From: Ilumatobacteraceae bacterium
GTDB lineage: Bacteria; Actinomycetota; Acidimicrobiia; Acidimicrobiales; Ilumatobacteraceae
Length of the DNA stretch: 64,000 nt
Assembly (NCBI GenBank): GCA_022425725.1
Contig: JAKMEY010000065.1
Coordinates: 1 to 64,000, forward strand
Direction of reading: 5' to 3'
Positions within the stretch are counted from its first letter, which is position 1, and every line of letters begins with the position of its first letter. The notes beneath the pieces were generated by a model, which had not been told where the DNA came from, made no database searches, and saw only the letters and a list, made by a program, of their open reading frames with translations. Shown here piece by piece: positions 8,755 through 17,241 of the stretch. The position numbers and the translations under genes are program-made.

Positions 8755-9672
8755 ATGCCAGCAGCAATCGTGAATTGGGCAGACCAAGAACGGGTACTCA
8801 GCCCTCATGTCAGCGTTCTCGTGGGAGATGCCAACGGTGGTTACCCCTCGGGCAACTCAATCGTCATCAGGGGTTCGAGTGAGGCGGTCATTATCGACCC
8901 GTCGGTGACGGTTGTCGAAAAAGGCGGCGCTCCGGTCCACATCGATGCAATGATCACCAGTCACAGCCACGAAGATCACCTTCCCGGCACCGGACTGTTC
9001 ACCGACGCACGGGTGCACGTGCATGAAGCCGACAAACACGTCCTGCACGATCTTTCACACATGCTCGACGCCTATCAGCTCACCGGGCCTGACCGAGAGG
9101 AACTCCGCGAATCGATCATCACGGAGTTCAACTTTGCACCGCGCCCCGATGCCGAAGGTTTTCACGATGGCCACGTGTGGAACCTCGGCGAAGTTGACGT
9201 CGAAGCTGTCCACCTTCCGGGCCATACCGCCGGGCATTCCGGATTTCGAATCTCTGAAGGAGTGTTCTTCCTCTCTGACATCGACCTCACCGGCTTCGGT
9301 CCCTACTACGGCGACACCTGGTCAAGTCTCGATGACTTCGAAAACTCACTCATCAAGGTGCGTGAGGAGGAGGCCGATTTTTATGTCACCTTCCACCAAA
9401 AAGGTGTCATAGAAAGTCGCGAACGGTTTGTTGAAATGCTCGATGCGTACCACGGCGTCATTCATCGGCGGCATAACAACATGCTCGAGTTTCTTGACGA
9501 GCCCCGATCGGTCGACGAAATGGTGAAGCATCGGTTCGTCTACCGACCACACGTCGAAATGTCGTTTTGTGACTCGATCGAGAAACGAACTGCTGAGTTA
9601 CACCTCGCCCGAATGATTGAGCGTGGCGAGGCAACTGAAGTTGACGCTGGTCTCTATCAGCGCACGGGCTGA
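8755..9672 (+). CDS. MBL-fold metallohydrolase
   Basis: A 305-residue metallo-beta-lactamase-fold protein. The metal motif is SHSHEDHLPG near residue 63, with further ligands in HLPGHTAGHSGF near 155 and a DIDLTGFG segment near 177. A long C-terminal helical part (about residues 205-305) follows the catalytic core. The family hydrolyses thioesters, lactones or phosphodiesters; the substrate cannot be told here. It is the third gene of the acuI-msrB operon. Its last 16 bases overlap the end of the oppositely oriented LLM oxidoreductase gene. Confidence 0.8.
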   Translation: MPAAIVNWADQERVLSPHVSVLVGDANGGYPSGNSIVIRGSSEAVIIDPSVTVVEKGGAPVHIDAMITSHSHEDHLPGTGLFTDARVHVHEADKHVLHDLSHMLDAYQLTGPDREELRESIITEFNFAPRPDAEGFHDGHVWNLGEVDVEAVHLPGHTAGHSGFRISEGVFFLSDIDLTGFGPYYGDTWSSLDDFENSLIKVREEEADFYVTFHQKGVIESRERFVEMLDAYHGVIHRRHNNMLEFLDEPRSVDEMVKHRFVYRPHVEMSFCDSIEKRTAELHLARMIERGEATEVDAGLYQRTG

Positions 9673-10538
9673 ACGATCCCCGCAACCGCATCGCGATACT
9701 CAGCAATACGAGCGAGATACCCGTCAACGTTGGTGTCACCCGCATTGTGAGTGGCGATTGACAAATGGGTACACCCGAGTGCTTGCCATTTCTCGGCGTG
9801 TGACCGCCACCGATCTGGGTCACCGCCCGCATATTGAGCCTGAGCGTGAATGGCAAAATTGCTCATATCAAGGCCCAATTGCTCACGAGTTGACCTCATG
9901 GCGTCGATACATGCCGCCGACTTGTCATTTGGAGAACCGAGCGGAATCCAGCCATCGCCAAGTCGGGCGCACCGCTCAAGAGCGGCGGGCGCCGACCCAC
10001 CGAAGCTCACCGGAATTGGTGCAGATGGACGAGGGAAAATGCTTGCAAGTTCCATACTGTGAAACTCGCCATCAAATGAAAACGCGTCCTCTTCCCACAG
10101 TCGCTTCATGAACACGACCTGCTCTTCGAGACGAGCACCTTTTTGACCAAACGGAACACCAAGGGCGTCGTATTCGACTTTGTTCCAACCGATTCCGACC
10201 CCTAGGCGGAACCGGTTATTCGACAGCATCGCAACCTCGGCTGCCTGCTTTGCCGCCAACGCAGCCTGTCGTTGCGGTAGCACCATCACCGAGGTCACTA
10301 ACTCGACATTTTCAGTGCACGCGGCAAGAAATCCGTACAGCACAAACGGCTCATGGAACGCAGTATCGGAGTCGTAGGGGCCCTTGAACCCACCCGGGCG
10401 ATCACGTAGGGCGCCAAGCACATGATCGTAAATCATGAGGTGACCTGCCCCGAGTTCTTCGGCGCCTTGCGCGAAGGCCTTAATTGCGCCGGGGTCGGTT
10501 CCGATTTCGTTGTGAGGGATGACGACACCAAATTCCAT
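9657..10538 (-). CDS. LLM-class, probably F420-dependent oxidoreductase
   Basis: A 293-residue luciferase-like monooxygenase-fold protein. MEFGVVIPHNEIG opens the first beta strand, MIYDHVLGA lies near residue 38, and LGVGIGWNKVEYDALGVPF near 118 is the segment typical of actinobacterial F420-dependent LLM enzymes. The cofactor (F420 or FMN) is inferred from the subfamily. I take the start at MEFG; upstream in-frame sequence encodes a low-complexity peptide that is really the Gly-rich end of the preceding gene in another frame. It lies 28 bases downstream of the DUF2207 gene and is probably transcribed with it. Confidence 0.85.
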   Translation of the reverse strand: MEFGVVIPHNEIGTDPGAIKAFAQGAEELGAGHLMIYDHVLGALRDRPGGFKGPYDSDTAFHEPFVLYGFLAACTENVELVTSVMVLPQRQAALAAKQAAEVAMLSNNRFRLGVGIGWNKVEYDALGVPFGQKGARLEEQVVFMKRLWEEDAFSFDGEFHSMELASIFPRPSAPIPVSFGGSAPAALERCARLGDGWIPLGSPNDKSAACIDAMRSTREQLGLDMSNFAIHAQAQYAGGDPDRWRSHAEKWQALGCTHLSIATHNAGDTNVDGYLARIAEYRDAVAGIVQPVR

Positions 10539-10566
10539 AACTGAAGGATCGCACATCAGGTGGTCG

Positions 10567-12342
10567 TCACCAGCCTCCGGAGCCGCCGCCACCTCCACCA
10601 CCGCCGCTACCTCCACCACCGCCGCCGCCCCCGCTTGAGTCGCTCGACGACGGAGGAACTGAGGCTGCCGTGAGAATGGTGATGTAGGTGAGAGAGGACT
10701 GGGTGAGATCAACTTCGCCTGCGATCGCTAGATCGTCAAGAGAGTCGGCGGCCTTCTTCCACGCAGTTGCCTCTCCGAGCACGACTGCCCATGCCGAATA
10801 TTCGCGCAGCACACCGAGTCGATGAGCCTCTTCAACGTGGCGACCCTCACTTTGAGCAAGGAATCTCCGGAATGATTCGGTTTGTAGGTACAACGCTGAG
10901 CCCGCGGCTGTTCTCGACGCGATGCGGCCCTTGGTCGAAATTGCACCGAGTAGGAACCCAGCGATGGCCACCGCCACCACAACGCCTACCGCGCTGTCGG
11001 TGAGTGCATTCGGCGCGAATTCGGACGCGTTTCCGTCAGGGTCACGGATCTCTATTGAGTCGAGGATGAGTAGCAGCCCGACTAACGATGCTGCCGAGAC
11101 CCATGCGCCAATGATCGATGTGCGTTTGTTCCACGCCCGAAGCGGCTTCCTCCACCAATTCTTTTCTTTGATGTCTCCGATGAGCGCCTCACGAATTTCT
11201 TTCCATGCGGTCGCGAAACTCTCGGTGTACTTCTTGTACACACGGCGGGTGGTTGCTCCACCCGGCATGAGGATGTCGATAAGGCGTCGATCGAACTCGC
11301 TCAAATCTTCACGACTCGCCAACAGTTCGATATCAACCGCCTGCCCGTTCTTCTCGATGCTGATCACACCGGCACCGATGAGCGAAGAGGCCCATGTCGA
11401 CTGGAGGTCAGATCCGAGATGCTCGTTGAGAATGACGTTGCCCTCCCAAGGCTGAATTCCCTTTGGTGCTGCAAACTCGACCGTTGCCATTTCGTAGAGC
11501 GCTGAGTCGGTAACCCGACTCGTTGGGCCCCCTGCAACTGGTATCGCCGCCCCCGCAGCGTCGGTCGCGCCGACGGTGTTCATTCCACGACGGACATTCC
11601 ACAACACCGCAAGCGCAGCTGCCGCAACCGCAGCTAACGCCGCGGTAAATGGCAACACACCACTCGAAGGCGGGTCGTCACGGGCAGGCAAGGGAATCGA
11701 AATCTCTCCCATGCGCTGATCGGTCAGCACTGCCATACCTGAAATGTTCAACCCGGCGTTGGCTTCGAGCGGTTCGACGATGACTTCCTGCCCGAACGCA
11801 GTATCGATGAGCTTGCAGCCACCGATATCACCCCAATCACCGACAGAGCACAACGAGTCGTTGAGACGAAACCCGTTGAGAATCACATGAAACCGATCGG
11901 TTACAGGATCTTCATCAGGATCGATCAGCGAGTAGTTAAGGGGCCACCCGTCAATAAACGCGAGTGGCAATTCATATGAAAGTACGAATCGGTGCTGACC
12001 ATTCGACGTTTCGTCAGGGTTGCCAACCCGCATGACGTAATCCATCCCATCAAATTCGGTCGACAGTTGTGATGACATCGTGTCTGACTGTGCAGAAATT
12101 TCGGACGGGATCCCAAGATCAGTTCTGACATATCGCAAATAACCGCGCATCTGGTTTCGACCAAAGTTGATATCGACGTATTCGGTGACTCGCATCGTCC
12201 CTTCATCGGTGGGCGACAGCACAATTGTCTTTGCATCAAAATCAACGACGTCTTTCGGCGCTCCAAGCGTTCCGTTCGCAACCAACACGAAAACCACCGC
12301 AGCGAAGATCGCGGTTGGTAACAACTTCCAACGCAACGACAT
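10567..12342 (-). CDS. DUF2207 membrane protein with Gly-rich tail
   Basis: A 591-residue membrane protein of the DUF2207 family, whose function is unknown. From the corrected start it has an N-terminal hydrophobic segment (about residues 7-25) and a large extracytoplasmic beta-rich domain beginning APKDVVDFDAKTIVL. A membrane helix follows near 250 (PFTAALAAVAAAALAVLW), then a cytoplasmic part with two further helices near 435-495. It ends in runs of eight Gly broken by Ser (SGGGGGGGGSGGW), a tail common in this family. The ATG at 12342 is preferred because TACAGT lies six bases upstream, and it puts the signal/anchor right at the N-terminus; an ATG at 12360 is possible. Confidence 0.8.
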   Translation of the reverse strand: MSLRWKLLPTAIFAAVVFVLVANGTLGAPKDVVDFDAKTIVLSPTDEGTMRVTEYVDINFGRNQMRGYLRYVRTDLGIPSEISAQSDTMSSQLSTEFDGMDYVMRVGNPDETSNGQHRFVLSYELPLAFIDGWPLNYSLIDPDEDPVTDRFHVILNGFRLNDSLCSVGDWGDIGGCKLIDTAFGQEVIVEPLEANAGLNISGMAVLTDQRMGEISIPLPARDDPPSSGVLPFTAALAAVAAAALAVLWNVRRGMNTVGATDAAGAAIPVAGGPTSRVTDSALYEMATVEFAAPKGIQPWEGNVILNEHLGSDLQSTWASSLIGAGVISIEKNGQAVDIELLASREDLSEFDRRLIDILMPGGATTRRVYKKYTESFATAWKEIREALIGDIKEKNWWRKPLRAWNKRTSIIGAWVSAASLVGLLLILDSIEIRDPDGNASEFAPNALTDSAVGVVVAVAIAGFLLGAISTKGRIASRTAAGSALYLQTESFRRFLAQSEGRHVEEAHRLGVLREYSAWAVVLGEATAWKKAADSLDDLAIAGEVDLTQSSLTYITILTAASVPPSSSDSSGGGGGGGGSGGGGGGGGSGGW

Positions 12343-12348
12343 GAACCA

Positions 12349-12354
12349 ACTGTA
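12349..12354 (-). promoter_or_regulatory. -10 box for the DUF2207 gene
   Basis: TACAGT on the minus strand ends six bases before the ATG at 12342, predicting a leaderless or nearly leaderless transcript. It is divergent from the gpm promoter. Confidence 0.45.
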
Positions 12355-12380
12355 GGACATTTTGTGAGGCGTATAACCCG

Positions 12381-12386
12381 TACGAT
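12381..12386 (+). promoter_or_regulatory. -10 box for the phosphoglycerate mutase gene
   Basis: TACGAT lies seven bases before the ATG at 12394, predicting a leaderless transcript. No good -35 is visible. Confidence 0.45.
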
Positions 12387-12393
12387 GAGGCCT

Positions 12394-13143
12394 ATGACCG
12401 GAACGCTTGTCATCCTCCGCCACGGCCAAAGCGAATGGAACCGTCTCAATCTATTCACCGGATGGCACGACGTTCCACTCACCGAGCAGGGCCTCGCCGA
12501 GGCAACTGCAGCCGGTCACACCATGCGAGATGAAGGGCTTACCTTCGACACCAGCCATACCTCACTCCTCACGAGAGCAGTTGTCACGCAGCACCTCGCT
12601 CTGGAGGCAATGGGACAGGTGTGGTTACCTGTCGACCGACACTGGCGCCTCAACGAGCGGCACTACGGGGCACTGCAAGGTCTCGACAAAGTCGCCACCA
12701 CCGAACAGCACGGGGCAGAACAGACGCATATCTGGCGACGAAGTTTTGATACGCCTCCACCTGCCGTTGATACTTCAAGCCCCGAACACCCGGTTAATGA
12801 TCATCGATACCAACATCTACCCGCCGACGTACTTCCAAATGCTGAATGCCTTCGCGATGTCGTTGCCCGGGTGCTTCCCTACTGGTTCGACCGCATTGCG
12901 CCGCAACTTCTCGCAGGCCAAAACGTGCTCGTTACTGCACACGGAAATAGTCTTCGAGCGCTGCTCATGTACCTCGAGGACGTCAGCTCAGACGACATTG
13001 CTGACGTGAATATTCCCACCGGGGTACCCCGCCGGTACACCTTCCACGATGGCCTCGACATTACATCTGCTGAATATCTCGGCGATCCAGACGCCATCGC
13101 AGCCGCAATCGAGGGTGTCGCCCACCAAGCCGGCACCCACTGA
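12394..13143 (+). CDS. gpmA: 2,3-bisphosphoglycerate-dependent phosphoglycerate mutase
   Basis: Interconverts 3- and 2-phosphoglycerate in glycolysis and gluconeogenesis. The 249-residue length is right for the cofactor-dependent enzyme. The catalytic His is in LRHGQSEWN (residues 6-14), followed by LNLFTGWHDVPLTEQG, LNERHYGALQG near 86 and the second His in TAHGNSLRALLMYLE near 182. The start at MTGTLVILRHG is the family norm and has a TACGAT box seven bases upstream. It is a single gene between a divergent membrane protein and the EtfD-like gene. Confidence 0.93.
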   Translation: MTGTLVILRHGQSEWNRLNLFTGWHDVPLTEQGLAEATAAGHTMRDEGLTFDTSHTSLLTRAVVTQHLALEAMGQVWLPVDRHWRLNERHYGALQGLDKVATTEQHGAEQTHIWRRSFDTPPPAVDTSSPEHPVNDHRYQHLPADVLPNAECLRDVVARVLPYWFDRIAPQLLAGQNVLVTAHGNSLRALLMYLEDVSSDDIADVNIPTGVPRRYTFHDGLDITSAEYLGDPDAIAAAIEGVAHQAGTH

Positions 13144-13209
13144 TACTCCAAGCCGAATACCAAGACGACCTGTAGTTCCGCGCGCAAAACGAACTAGCGT
13201 TGAGGATGC

Positions 13210-15456
13210 ATGGCTACGCAGACGGATTCAACAACCAACGGCGACAAGCGGCTGAAGCCTCACCAACTTTCGCTTGGGCTCGGCATCGGAATGGGCGCCT
13301 TCATTCTTCTTTCGGGCGTCTTGCCACAGATCACTCACTGGCATAACGAAAATGAAGTCCACCGAACCGTATTCGGCAACATTCCCGGGCCTCTCCAGAT
13401 TGCGTTTTACACCCTGATTCCAGTGATGGTGGTGTGGGGCGCATTCCGCTTCGCGGACCGCATGAAGAACTGGGAGCGCGGTGCGGTGGCGAAACGTCGC
13501 ACCACAACAAAAAACGTCAAGCGCCGCGCCGCCGATTTCCGCGCCGGTGTATATATGCGCACCCTCCTTCGCGACTCTGCTGCAGGTCTCATGCACTCGA
13601 TGATCTACTTCGGCTTCTTAGTGCTGATGGGCGTCACCACCGTGCTCGAAATCGATCACCAAATGCCTGAGAGTCTGAAGTTTTTGCACGGCACTACCTA
13701 CAAGGCGTACGCCTTCGTCGGCGACTTCGCCGGCACCGTGTTCACGGTTGGAGTGATCTGGGCGATTGTCCGGCGCTATATCCAGCGCCCGTACCGCATC
13801 CGCATCAAGACAAAGACTGAGCATGCTGTCATCCTCGGCACCTTCCTTGCGATTGGTCTGACAGGCTTCATCGCCGAAGGGTTCCGCATTGCCCTTGACG
13901 GCATGCCCGATTACGAGAAGTTCTCATTCGTGGGTTACCCACTCGCCACCCTTGTCGACGGCATGTCAGCCTCGGCGGTGAGCACCTGGCATCAGTGGAG
14001 CTGGATTGCCCACGTCGTGAGCTTCGTGGTGTTCTTGGCAATCCTTCCCGTCACGATGTTGCGCCACGTCTTCACATCACCGCTCAACATGTACCTGCGT
14101 GACAAAGATCGCCCGAAGGGCGCGATGAAGCCCATGCCAAACCTCATGGAGACCGAACTCGAAAGTTTTGGGGCGTCGGTCGTTGAAGACTTCACGTGGA
14201 AGCAACTGCTCGACACTGACGCCTGCACCATGTGTGGGCGTTGCACGAGCGTGTGCCCCGCTCACGCAACCGGTAAGCCGCTCGACCCACGCGAAATCGT
14301 GTTGAAGACCGGCGAAGTTATGGCGGCGACGGGTTCACCCCAGGTATCGCCTCCCATCGGTGTTGACGGTGAAATCAAGATCGGGGCGAACAGCCTGTTC
14401 GAACGAATCACCGCCGAAGAAATCTGGTCATGCACATCGTGCAAGGCCTGTGACGAAATTTGCCCGGTCAACATTGAGATCCTCGACAAGATCCTCGATA
14501 TGCGCCGCTACCTCTCGCTCATGGAGTCAAACTTCCCTGCCGAACTGGGCAACGCCTACCGCGCAATGGAAAACCAAGGAAACCCATGGGCAATGAACCA
14601 AGGGGAACGCGGCGATTGGGCAAACGACATCGACGGAGTCGAAATTGTCGACCCTGGCTCACCACTCACAGCCGAATATCTCTATTGGGTCGGATGCGCC
14701 GGATCGTTCGATGACAAGAACAAGAAAGTCACCCAGTCGATGGCGAAACTGCTCCGTCGCGCTGGCATCGACGTCGCAATCCTCGGACCGAGCGAAATGT
14801 GCACCGGCGATTCGGCTCGCCGCTCAGGCAACGAGTACCTCTTCCAAATGTTGGCGATGCCAAATATCGAAATGCTCGACGGCATGGGCGTAAAGAAGAT
14901 CATCACCCAATGCCCACACTGCTTCAACACGCTTCAGAACGAGTACCCACAACTCGGCGGCAACTACGAGGTGGTGCACCACACGCAACTACTCGAAGAA
15001 CTCATTGCTGATGGCCGCCTCGACGTCTCACAGGCAACGCTTGAGGAGCGCATCACCTACCACGATTCGTGCTACCTCGGACGGCACAACGACGTCTACA
15101 TGGCACCGCGAAAAGTGGTTGGAGCAATCAAGGGCATCGAGATCGTCGAGATGCCGCGAAACGGCACGACGGGAATGTGCTGTGGAGCCGGCGGTGCTCG
15201 TATGTGGATGGAAGAGTCGATCGGCACCAAGGTGAACGACGAACGAGCCCGGGAGGCGCTATCGACCGGTGCGACGCGAATCGCTACTGCGTGCCCGTTC
15301 TGCTTCATCATGCTCGACGACGGTGCAAAGGCAGCCGGTGCCGACGAAGATGAAGTCAAGGTCGCTGACCTTGCAATCCACCTTCTTGATGCGATTGAGG
15401 CCGGTGAATCAAAGATGGATCATCCTGATTCACCACTCAGCGTGAGCTTCGACTGA
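13210..15456 (+). CDS. EtfD-like membrane Fe-S oxidoreductase (ETF:menaquinone)
   Basis: A 748-residue fusion of a membrane module and a heterodisulfide-reductase-like module. The N-terminal third has about five to six membrane helices (near residues 20-40, 55-75, 125-145, 170-190, 210-230 and 265-285). Two [4Fe-4S] motifs follow, with Cys 339/342/345/349 and 408/411/414/418. Two CCG domains come next (CPHCFNTLQNEYP, HDSCYLGRHN, MCCGAGGARMW). This layout matches mycobacterial Rv0338c/EtfD, which passes electrons from acyl-CoA dehydrogenases through ETF to menaquinone in beta-oxidation. That role is inferred by homology; no etfAB lies in the window. TAGCGT is nine bases before the ATG. Confidence 0.85.
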   Translation: MATQTDSTTNGDKRLKPHQLSLGLGIGMGAFILLSGVLPQITHWHNENEVHRTVFGNIPGPLQIAFYTLIPVMVVWGAFRFADRMKNWERGAVAKRRTTTKNVKRRAADFRAGVYMRTLLRDSAAGLMHSMIYFGFLVLMGVTTVLEIDHQMPESLKFLHGTTYKAYAFVGDFAGTVFTVGVIWAIVRRYIQRPYRIRIKTKTEHAVILGTFLAIGLTGFIAEGFRIALDGMPDYEKFSFVGYPLATLVDGMSASAVSTWHQWSWIAHVVSFVVFLAILPVTMLRHVFTSPLNMYLRDKDRPKGAMKPMPNLMETELESFGASVVEDFTWKQLLDTDACTMCGRCTSVCPAHATGKPLDPREIVLKTGEVMAATGSPQVSPPIGVDGEIKIGANSLFERITAEEIWSCTSCKACDEICPVNIEILDKILDMRRYLSLMESNFPAELGNAYRAMENQGNPWAMNQGERGDWANDIDGVEIVDPGSPLTAEYLYWVGCAGSFDDKNKKVTQSMAKLLRRAGIDVAILGPSEMCTGDSARRSGNEYLFQMLAMPNIEMLDGMGVKKIITQCPHCFNTLQNEYPQLGGNYEVVHHTQLLEELIADGRLDVSQATLEERITYHDSCYLGRHNDVYMAPRKVVGAIKGIEIVEMPRNGTTGMCCGAGGARMWMEESIGTKVNDERAREALSTGATRIATACPFCFIMLDDGAKAAGADEDEVKVADLAIHLLDAIEAGESKMDHPDSPLSVSFD

Positions 15457-15465
15457 CCGCTCGAA

Positions 15466-16428
15466 TCACGACAGACGCGAGCGAATGTCGACAATCCAGT
15501 CGTCCGCGCTTTTCCAGCGCTCATCGGCGTGAGAGCGAACATCACTCACAGCCCCATCAGCTCGTGGCCATGAGCCAAACCACTTCACAAGACCCTGCTT
15601 TGCGTGGAGCGCCCGCATCGTGTCAGCCATCAGGTCATCGCCAACATGACCTTCGGCAAGAATGATGAAGCAATACTCGCCAAGTCCGCCCTGGCGAATC
15701 GGACGCGAAATGAGGTTCGACAAGTTGATGCGGCGCGCCGCAAACTCTTGGAGGATGGAAATCAAACTTCCCGGCTCATCGGCTCGCTGAAACACGACAA
15801 GACCGGTTCGGTCATGACCCGAAGGCGCTGACGCTCCATCTCGACTGACAACGACAAATCGAGTTTGATTTCCCTCTTCATCTTCGATGTCTTCAGCGAG
15901 CACACTGAGCCCATACAGATCAGCGGCGACACGCGGGGCGATCGCAGCAAGCCCCGTTGCCGACTCTTCAGCAACTGACTTTGCTGCACCGGCTGTCGAT
16001 GTTGCCGCAAGCAGATTCGCGTTCGGAAGATGCTCTCTGAGGAACTTGTGACACTGCGCCGTTGCGACCGGAATCGACATCACATCGGTGACATCGGCAA
16101 GCGATGTCCCCTCGGGCGCAGCCAGGCACAGATGGATGTCGAGGACGGCTTCCCTCGTCACGATGAGGTCATGGTCGAACGCAAGGGCGTCAAGTGTGAA
16201 GTTGACCATGCCCTCGATCGAATTTTCGATTGGTACGAAACCACAATCGACCTCACCCGAAGAGACTGCGTCGAGCACGTCAGGAACGGTTCGCATCGGA
16301 AAAAGTTCACCGTCCGAGAGATCATGTTGAGTGCGAAGCGCCTGCTCGGTGAAGGTGCCGAATGGGCCAAAGAACGCGACGCGCAGAGCTGAGCCGTCGT
16401 TGCGTGGAGAACCATTCGTAGAAGTCAC
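15466..16428 (-). CDS. pheA: Prephenate dehydratase
   Basis: Converts prephenate to phenylpyruvate for phenylalanine synthesis. The 320-residue monofunctional enzyme has VAFFGPFGTFTEQAL at the N-terminus, VPIENSIEGMVNFTLDAL near 65, and the catalytic GNQTRFVVVS near 190. A C-terminal ACT domain (GSLISILQEFAARRINLSNLI, then SRP) probably provides phenylalanine feedback. No chorismate mutase domain is present. I take a GTG start, because TAGCCT sits exactly seven bases upstream; a longer ATG form 13 residues upstream would carry a non-conserved leader. It converges with the EtfD-like gene with nine bases between stops. Confidence 0.92.
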   Translation of the reverse strand: MTSTNGSPRNDGSALRVAFFGPFGTFTEQALRTQHDLSDGELFPMRTVPDVLDAVSSGEVDCGFVPIENSIEGMVNFTLDALAFDHDLIVTREAVLDIHLCLAAPEGTSLADVTDVMSIPVATAQCHKFLREHLPNANLLAATSTAGAAKSVAEESATGLAAIAPRVAADLYGLSVLAEDIEDEEGNQTRFVVVSRDGASAPSGHDRTGLVVFQRADEPGSLISILQEFAARRINLSNLISRPIRQGGLGEYCFIILAEGHVGDDLMADTMRALHAKQGLVKWFGSWPRADGAVSDVRSHADERWKSADDWIVDIRSRLS

Positions 16429-16435
16429 GACCGCA

Positions 16436-16441
16436 AGGCTA
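16436..16441 (-). promoter_or_regulatory. -10 box for pheA
   Basis: TAGCCT on the minus strand is seven bases before the GTG at 16428. It predicts a leaderless transcript and decides the start. Confidence 0.5.
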
Positions 16442-16476
16442 GGGGGATTCGACCCCAGACATGGCACGATGTGACG

Positions 16477-17241
16477 ATGGAAGAAGCAGCCCTCGCCGAA
16501 ATGATCGCTGCTATCGCTGATGGTTCAATCACTCCAGATGCTGCAGTGCAACAGCTTCGGCGCCTTCCATTCGCCGATACTGGCGATGCTCTCGTCGATC
16601 ATCATCGATCGCTACGCCAAGGGATGCCCGAGGTGATCTATGGCCCCGGGAAGTCACCAGAGCAATGTGTCGGCATCGTTCAGGAGATGCTGAAGTACAA
16701 CGATGGACCAGTGCTCATCACCCGAGTGAGCGATGAACAAGTCACATCACTGAGCTCGATCGACATGGCGGATGCACCACCGGTCGTGACCGCTGGATGC
16801 ATGCTCTTTCGACCACCAGACCCGGTTCAGCCCCAACCACAGGTGCTGGTCGTCACCGCAGGAACATCTGACATCCCTGTTGCTGATGAGGCCGTCGTCA
16901 CTCTTGCGGCGAACGGCATCACCGCCAACCGACTCCATGATGTCGGAGTTGCCGGCCTCCATCGGCTCCTCGCCCACCTTGATGACATCACCTCGGCCGA
17001 TGCCATCATCGTCATCGCCGGCATGGAGGGCGCTCTTTCAAGTGTGATTGGTGGACTCACTTCTTGCCCGGTAATCGCAGTTCCCACATCGGTTGGCTAC
17101 GGCGCAGGACTCGATGGGGTCACTGCTCTCTTAGCGATGCACGCCAGTTGTGCATCGGGGATTTCTGTTGTCGGTATCGACAACGGTTTCGGAGCAGCTG
17201 TTGCCCTCATGCGTTACCTGAAACAAGCAGGCCCTCAATGA
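16477..17241 (+). CDS. larB: LarB, nickel-pincer cofactor carboxylase/hydrolase
   Basis: LarB carboxylates the pyridinium ring of nicotinic acid adenine dinucleotide and hydrolyses its phosphoanhydride, the first step of the nickel-pincer nucleotide cofactor. The 254 residues show an N-terminal helical part (ADGSITPDAAVQQLRRLPFAD) and then an AIR-carboxylase (PurE)-like domain with VVTAGTSDIPVADEAVVTLAANG near 125 and VIAVPTSVGYGAG near 205. ATG 16477 is used; an in-frame GTG at 16471 is possible. It overlaps larC by ATGA. larE (sulfur insertion) and larA (lactate racemase) are not in the window. Confidence 0.9.
   Translation: MEEAALAEMIAAIADGSITPDAAVQQLRRLPFADTGDALVDHHRSLRQGMPEVIYGPGKSPEQCVGIVQEMLKYNDGPVLITRVSDEQVTSLSSIDMADAPPVVTAGCMLFRPPDPVQPQPQVLVVTAGTSDIPVADEAVVTLAANGITANRLHDVGVAGLHRLLAHLDDITSADAIIVIAGMEGALSSVIGGLTSCPVIAVPTSVGYGAGLDGVTALLAMHASCASGISVVGIDNGFGAAVALMRYLKQAGPQ

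Noticed and set aside
10570-10640. GC-rich triplet repeat tract that could look like a microsatellite or structural element
   Set aside because: Explained fully by the Gly-rich C-terminal tail of the DUF2207 protein.
10540-10712. N-terminal extension of the LLM oxidoreductase with Ala/Val repeats
   Set aside because: It is the out-of-frame reading of the Gly-rich end of the DUF2207 gene; the enzyme clearly starts at MEFGVVIP.
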